DNA of 10,586 nucleotides. Origin: Planctomycetota bacterium (lineage in GTDB: Bacteria; Planctomycetota; GCA-002687715; DRQF01). Location of the stretch: contig WFTN01000022.1 in assembly GCA_015485455.1 (NCBI GenBank), forward strand, positions 1-10,586, written 5' to 3'. Made by a program: the position numbers and the translations under genes. Positions 7,228-10,586 of this stretch are shown here, piece after piece. Every line of letters starts with the position of its first letter. Position 1 is the first letter of the stretch. The notes under the pieces are model-generated. The model was given only the letters and a program-made list of their open reading frames with translations. It was not told the DNA's origin and did not search any database.

Positions 7228-9105
7228 GTGGCTCAGCTCGATTTTTTGCAATCGGAAGTCGCGGCGATACCCAGTGAGCCAGGGGTCTATCTTTTTCTCG
7301 ATGACAAGCACAAGATCCTCTATGTCGGCAAGGCAGTGAATCTCCGCAGTCGGGTTCGGTCTTACTTCAACAAGACGAAAGACCATCGATTGGTGACGGA
7401 GTTTATCCATCACTTCGCTCGATACATGGATTTCTTGGTGACGGACAGCGAAAAGGATGCTTTGCTTCTTGAAAATAGCCTGATCAAGAAACATGCTCCC
7501 AAATTCAATGTGCGCCTCCGCGATGACAAGACCTATTTTAGTCTCCGTCTCGACCGCAAAGCGAAATGGCCTTGGTTTACTATTGTGCGCAAACGCAAAG
7601 AGGAAGAGGGTGTTCTTTTCTTCGGCCCTTACACCTCAGCCACAGCCTGCCGACAGACCCTCAACTATTTGAATACGATGTTTCCCCTACGAACCTGCAC
7701 TGACTCTGTGCTCGCCAACCGCAGCCGTCCATGCATTAGCTACGAAATCAAACGTTGTGCCGGCCCATGCGTCGATTTGATCTCTGAGTCTGATTATCAG
7801 GTGATCGTCGAAGATGCCGTTCAATTCTTGAAAGGTAAGAACAGCGACTTGGTTCGCGATCTTGAGGGGAGAATGAAGGCTGCTGCCGCCAAACTTGACT
7901 ATGAGCAGGCGGCCATGATCAGGGACCGCATTGAGGCCATTCGCACCACCGTAGCCCAGCCTCATGTGACGAAGAACACGAAGCAAGATTTTGATGTCAT
8001 CGGTCTCTATCGAACCGAGAAAGAAACCCAGCTTTGCGTCTTGTTCATTCGTGACGGTATTCTCACTGCCAGCTCGTCCTTTTTGTTTGACAATCATCAT
8101 GAGACCGAAGAACTCTTGCGATCGTTCTTAGGGCAATTCTATACCAGTACTCATCTTCCTCCAGCAGAAGTGGTGCTTCCAGAAGAGTGTGCTGAATTGC
8201 CGCTGATTGCCGATATGCTTTCTAACCTTCGGGAGTCGTCGGTGAAGATTGTCGTACCGGAGCGAGGCGAAAAGAAACGCCAGCTTCTTTTGGCCATCAA
8301 GAACGCAGAGCTGGCATATTTGCAAAGAAACCGTGACAACACAGAGATGACTCGGGTGATGCAAAACCTGAGGACTCGGCTCGACTTGGTGAGAATTCCC
8401 CGAAGAATCGAATGCTATGACATCTCGAACCTCATGGGCACTCACGTGGTGGGCTCGGGGGTTGCCTTTCTCGACGGTCGCCCAGACAAGAGCCGCTACC
8501 GACGGTACAAAATTAAGACAGTTGAAGGTCAGGACGATTTTGCTTCCATGGCTGAAGTCTTAGGAAGACGATTGAGAAGAGGGGCACGGGAAGACGATTT
8601 GCCTGACTTGATCATCATCGATGGGGGCGAGGCTCAGTTGGATGCAGTCTTTGAGGTTTTTAAGGACTTGCGAATTGACCAAGTGGATTTGATCTCCCTG
8701 GCCAAAGCAAGAACGGGCAAGCGAGCGAACACAGCGATCAAGAGGAAGGAACGCATTTTCAAACCAGGCCTCACGGTGCCCATCATTCTCGATCAACGTT
8801 CTCCTGAGCTTCGGCTTTTGATGCGACTGCGAGATGAAGCCCATCGGTTCGCAATTACTTATCACCGACGCCTTCGGGCCAAGGCTCAAGTAACATCGAT
8901 TCTGGAATTGGTACCGGGGATTGGCAAACGAAAAGCCAATGAACTTCTGAGGGCTTTCGGTTCGGTCAAGGGAGTTCGTGAAGCACAAAAAGACGCCATC
9001 TTGAAGGTCAAGGGAATGAACGCTTCCCTCTTCGAGATATTACGAGAATTCTTTGAAACGAGAGGGCATTTGGAAGATGACATGGGCATTCGAGAAGAAG
9101 ACTGA
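7228..9105 (+). CDS. uvrC: UvrABC excinuclease subunit C (dual-incision nuclease)
   Basis: UvrC makes the 3' and then the 5' incision around a lesion held by UvrB. Length is 625 residues, normal for the family. The N-terminal GIY-YIG nuclease (here GVY and YVG) has Tyr21, Tyr32, Arg42, Glu82 and Asn94 at the expected catalytic positions. Four cysteines (157, 169, 177, 181) match the cysteine cluster found in many UvrC proteins, a probable metal site. The UVR domain that pairs with UvrB is at about 208-242. The RNase H-like nuclease for the 5' cut has Asp398 (YDISN), Asp465 (IIDGG) and His539 (DEAHRF). Tandem helix-hairpin-helix motifs at about 559-610 (VPGIGKRKANELL) bind DNA. The start is the GTG at 7228, immediately after the uvrB TGA, with GGAGAAG (7215-7221) six bases upstream inside uvrB. 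Expression is therefore likely to be coupled to uvrB. No key residue is missing. Confidence 0.99.
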   Translation: MAQLDFLQSEVAAIPSEPGVYLFLDDKHKILYVGKAVNLRSRVRSYFNKTKDHRLVTEFIHHFARYMDFLVTDSEKDALLLENSLIKKHAPKFNVRLRDDKTYFSLRLDRKAKWPWFTIVRKRKEEEGVLFFGPYTSATACRQTLNYLNTMFPLRTCTDSVLANRSRPCISYEIKRCAGPCVDLISESDYQVIVEDAVQFLKGKNSDLVRDLEGRMKAAAAKLDYEQAAMIRDRIEAIRTTVAQPHVTKNTKQDFDVIGLYRTEKETQLCVLFIRDGILTASSSFLFDNHHETEELLRSFLGQFYTSTHLPPAEVVLPEECAELPLIADMLSNLRESSVKIVVPERGEKKRQLLLAIKNAELAYLQRNRDNTEMTRVMQNLRTRLDLVRIPRRIECYDISNLMGTHVVGSGVAFLDGRPDKSRYRRYKIKTVEGQDDFASMAEVLGRRLRRGAREDDLPDLIIIDGGEAQLDAVFEVFKDLRIDQVDLISLAKARTGKRANTAIKRKERIFKPGLTVPIILDQRSPELRLLMRLRDEAHRFAITYHRRLRAKAQVTSILELVPGIGKRKANELLRAFGSVKGVREAQKDAILKVKGMNASLFEILREFFETRGHLEDDMGIREED

Positions 9106-9117
9106 GGGCTTTGGGCC

Positions 9118-9492
9118 ATGAACGAAAAAGACGAAAAAAGGGCCTCCCTTCTCATTCACCAGCTTGGTTTCTTTGGCTACGTGGTGCCCATCGTCGGCAA
9201 CCTCTTGCCCTTATGGATTTTTTGGCGACGCAAACGAAAGGAGTCGAAGGTCTTGGAAGCCCATGGGATCGCTGCTTTGAATTATCAGATAACAGTCACT
9301 ATTGTGATGATCTGCCTTTGGGTTCTAACCCTATTCCTATTGGGTGTTGGTTTTGTCCTGTTCGCTTCTGCAAACATCGCCCATGTTTGCAGCATGATCT
9401 GGGTAAACCTCCAAGTGAGCGAAGGGGAAGAGCCTGAGTATCCCCTGACTTTTCAATTCATGACAATGCCAGAGCTCGGTAAGAAACCATGA
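9118..9492 (+). CDS. small DUF4870-type membrane protein
   Basis: A 124-residue membrane protein resembling the DUF4870 family, whose function is unknown. The family pattern is visible: a first hydrophobic segment (about 17-36, GFFGYVVPIVGNLLPLWIFW), a basic turn with KRKES, then AHGIAALNYQITV, which matches the family's HGKEALNFQIT-type motif. Two more hydrophobic segments follow (about 58-93), and the protein ends with YPLTFQFM, like the family's YPLTIRF ending. It starts 12 bp after uvrC stops; GAGGG lies 9 nt before the ATG. It is probably the last full gene of the uvrB-uvrC run by position, although no functional tie to repair is known. The family assignment is from remembered sequence patterns, not a search. 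Confidence 0.9.
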   Translation: MNEKDEKRASLLIHQLGFFGYVVPIVGNLLPLWIFWRRKRKESKVLEAHGIAALNYQITVTIVMICLWVLTLFLLGVGFVLFASANIAHVCSMIWVNLQVSEGEEPEYPLTFQFMTMPELGKKP

Positions 9493-9581
9493 CTGATACG
9501 AAAACCAGCAAGACCCCTAAGAGCGTCAAGAGATTCATCGGCCAAGTGGATCTCGATGTTTGCCGACATGATGGCGTTTAG
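9489..9581 (+). CDS. possible 30-residue small protein coupled to the DUF4870 gene
   Basis: An ATG at 9489 overlaps the DUF4870 stop in an ATGA arrangement (9489-9492), and the frame runs 30 codons to a TAG at 9579-9581. The peptide begins MTDTKTSKTPKSVKRFIG, is basic and soluble, and has no family I recognise. The only support is the 4-bp start-stop overlap typical of translational reinitiation; the nearest purine-rich stretch (GGTAAGAAA) is a weak ribosome site. It may be a genuine small protein, the stump of a decayed gene, or chance. Confidence 0.22.
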   Translation: MTDTKTSKTPKSVKRFIGQVDLDVCRHDGV

Positions 9582-9646
9582 ACTGGAGAGAAAACAACCA
9601 GGGCAATTGTGCTCGATGCGCCATTCTTTCTTGGACGGATGTGTGG

Positions 9647-10171
9647 TTAATCGACGATGACTATCTGAATGAGGAAGAAGAGCCCGACCGCAAAAAGGAT
9701 GGCTCCAAGTAGGATGAGATAGCGAAACCCGCCGTCTCTTTGACTCAAATCCTGGCGAATCCAATGGAATGAAGTTTGGGTGGCATCGCCACCAGAAAAT
9801 TTGCTGTAACTGAGAGCCTTACTGCTAATGCCCATGTCCTTGGCGTTGACGTCATTGCTTACCGCAACTTCTTGGGGATGATCGGACTCGTCGAAAACCA
9901 AGCTGAAATGTGTTTCGCCCACGCGAATCTCATCACCGTCGGTGAGCACGGCTTTCTCGATCTTGTTGCCATTGAGGAAAGTGCCGTTTTTTGAGTTGAG
10001 GTCCTCGATGAGCCAGCGGTGCCCCAATTTGTAGACCCGAGAGTTCTCTCTGGACATGCGGCTATCTTCGATGGGAATACCGTTCTTCGCCAAGCGTCCA
10101 ATTGTATTGGAATCTTGCAAAGGGAATTCGCTACCCCGGGCCGCGCCGTTTTTGACAATGAGCAAAGCCAT
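9647..10171 (-). CDS. tail-anchored FHA-domain protein
   Basis: A 174-residue protein with an N-terminal forkhead-associated (FHA) domain, a phosphothreonine-peptide-binding fold, at about 1-92. The core pattern is present: IGR (24-26), SR (40-41), DLNSKNGTFLNG (57-68) and a closing DEIRVGETHFSLVF. The usual SRxH is SREN here, so the conserved structural His is Asn43. A polar linker of about 50 residues leads to one hydrophobic helix (about 151-173, ILLGAILFAVGLFFLIQIVIV) at the very end. The FHA domain should therefore face the cytoplasm, held to the membrane by its tail. It could recruit proteins phosphorylated by Ser/Thr kinases to the membrane; no kinase gene is in the window. The ATG at 10171 has GGAGAAG four bases upstream and begins directly with the first FHA strand. 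An upstream in-frame ATG at 10222 would add 17 residues but lies inside the predicted promoter. It converges with the uvrBC run and diverges from the ABC gene. Confidence 0.92.
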   Translation of the reverse strand: MALLIVKNGAARGSEFPLQDSNTIGRLAKNGIPIEDSRMSRENSRVYKLGHRWLIEDLNSKNGTFLNGNKIEKAVLTDGDEIRVGETHFSLVFDESDHPQEVAVSNDVNAKDMGISSKALSYSKFSGGDATQTSFHWIRQDLSQRDGGFRYLILLGAILFAVGLFFLIQIVIVD

Positions 10172-10193
10172 GTTCTTCTCCGTATCGGCTGAG

Positions 10194-10222
10194 ATTGTAG
10201 TGAGAGGGGCGAATTTGAGCAA
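10194..10222 (-). promoter_or_regulatory. sigma70-like promoter of the FHA gene
   Basis: On the minus strand, TTGCTC (10222-10217) and TACAAT (10199-10194) are separated by exactly 17 bp. TACAAT is one base from the -10 consensus. Transcription would start near 10187, a few bases before the ribosome site at 10175-10181, giving a short leader. The fit of spacing and position makes it credible, though the -35 box is only a partial match. Confidence 0.5.
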
Positions 10223-10360
10223 GTTTGTCCAAAAGGGGGCATTCGTGCAGAATTAGGCAGCCGGCTCATTTATCAGATCGCTCAGGGCCACCAAGTAGTG
10301 AATAATTCGGGATGAGCGAACGAGGATAGATCCGATTCAGAAGGGACTTCGGTTGAATTC

Positions 10361-10586
10361 ATGACGGAACAAGTAGAAAGCGCCGTTTTAGCCACCCTGT
10401 TGCGCAAGCAATACCCGGGCCACTTCGGGGGTGAAAAGCAGGTAGCCATTGAGCAATTAGATCTTTTGCTTCGACCTGGAGAGGCCTTGATGCTTGTTGG
10501 ACCCAATGGGGCTGGCAAGAGTACGGCGCTTAGGCTGATGGCGGGGATCGAAAGACCGGACAGTGGTCGATTGACAATTCTTGGAA
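10361..10586 (+). CDS. ABC transporter ATP-binding protein, 5' part only
   Basis: The first 75 codons of an ABC ATPase, cut by the window end. Walker A is GPNGAGKST (47-55), preceded by an aromatic residue in the A-loop region (Tyr18, before PGHFGGEKQVAIEQLDL). It is followed by LRLMAGIERPDSGRLTILG, the usual helix and strand after Walker A. The Q-loop, signature motif and Walker B are beyond the edge, so the substrate and subfamily cannot be told. The ATG at 10361 is the only start candidate before Walker A with no in-frame alternative upstream; a stop lies at 10313. The nearest ribosome-like stretch (AAGGGA, about 10341-10346) is rather far, about 14 nt. The gene diverges from the FHA gene across 189 bp. 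Confidence 0.93.
   Translation, partial: MTEQVESAVLATLLRKQYPGHFGGEKQVAIEQLDLLLRPGEALMLVGPNGAGKSTALRLMAGIERPDSGRLTILG

Noticed and set aside
9453..9764. 103-codon minus-strand frame overlapping the ends of the FHA and DUF4870 genes
   Set aside because: It overlaps the 3' ends of two better-supported genes, has no ribosome site and no recognisable sequence.
10282..10518. 78-codon minus-strand frame opposite the ABC ATPase start
   Set aside because: The plus strand encodes an unmistakable Walker A motif, and the antisense product is its mirror with no domain.
1..10586. Mobile element, prophage, CRISPR array, toxin-antitoxin or tRNA/rRNA gene
   Set aside because: I saw no transposase or integrase-like protein, no spaced direct repeats of CRISPR type, no tRNA-like cloverleaf and no rRNA sequence. 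The gene content is housekeeping and envelope-type.

Overview
This is a chromosomal bacterial window of moderate GC with eight credible protein-coding genes. The only confidently named ones are the excinuclease genes uvrB and uvrC. I see no phage, transposon, CRISPR or RNA genes. Several traits point weakly to a planctomycete or a related large-genome phylum. These are a HEAT-like segment followed by a Trp-rich motif in the first gene, an exported Arg-rich protein with C-terminal TPRs, a tail-anchored FHA protein, and a sigma54-like promoter. No 16S rRNA or other phylogenetic marker is present, so the assignment stays tentative.

Layout. Bases 110-1408 (minus) encode a single-pass membrane-anchored protein of unknown function, with a strong hairpin just past its stop. 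A 398-bp divergent intergenic region (1409-1806) follows. It holds two adjacent small hairpins in the leader of the minus-strand gene, an 8-bp inverted repeat, and a sigma54-like -24/-12 element ahead of the next plus-strand gene. Bases 1807-4098 (plus) encode a 763-residue exported protein: signal peptide, about 380 residues that are 25% arginine, a Gly/Tyr/Phe-rich block, an acidic stretch and a TPR-like C-terminus. It ends at a probable intrinsic terminator (4143-4180).

From about 4236 to 9492 the plus strand carries a tightly packed run. It consists of a TPR-like protein of unknown function overlapping uvrB by 26 bp, then uvrB, then uvrC (its GTG start directly abuts the uvrB stop), then a small DUF4870-type membrane protein 12 bp later, and perhaps a 30-codon ORF joined to that by an ATGA overlap. 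A convergent minus-strand gene (9647-10171) encodes a tail-anchored FHA-domain protein with its own sigma70-like promoter. Divergent from it, a truncated ABC-transporter ATPase gene begins at 10361 and runs off the window.

How the genes relate. UvrB and UvrC are the damage-verification and dual-incision components of nucleotide excision repair; uvrA is not in the window. The packing suggests that the TPR-like protein and the DUF4870 protein are co-expressed with them, but a role for either in repair is only inference. I found no clear new defence or mobile system. The most interesting items are the Arg-rich exported protein with its apparent sigma54 control, and the unknown gene coupled to uvrB.
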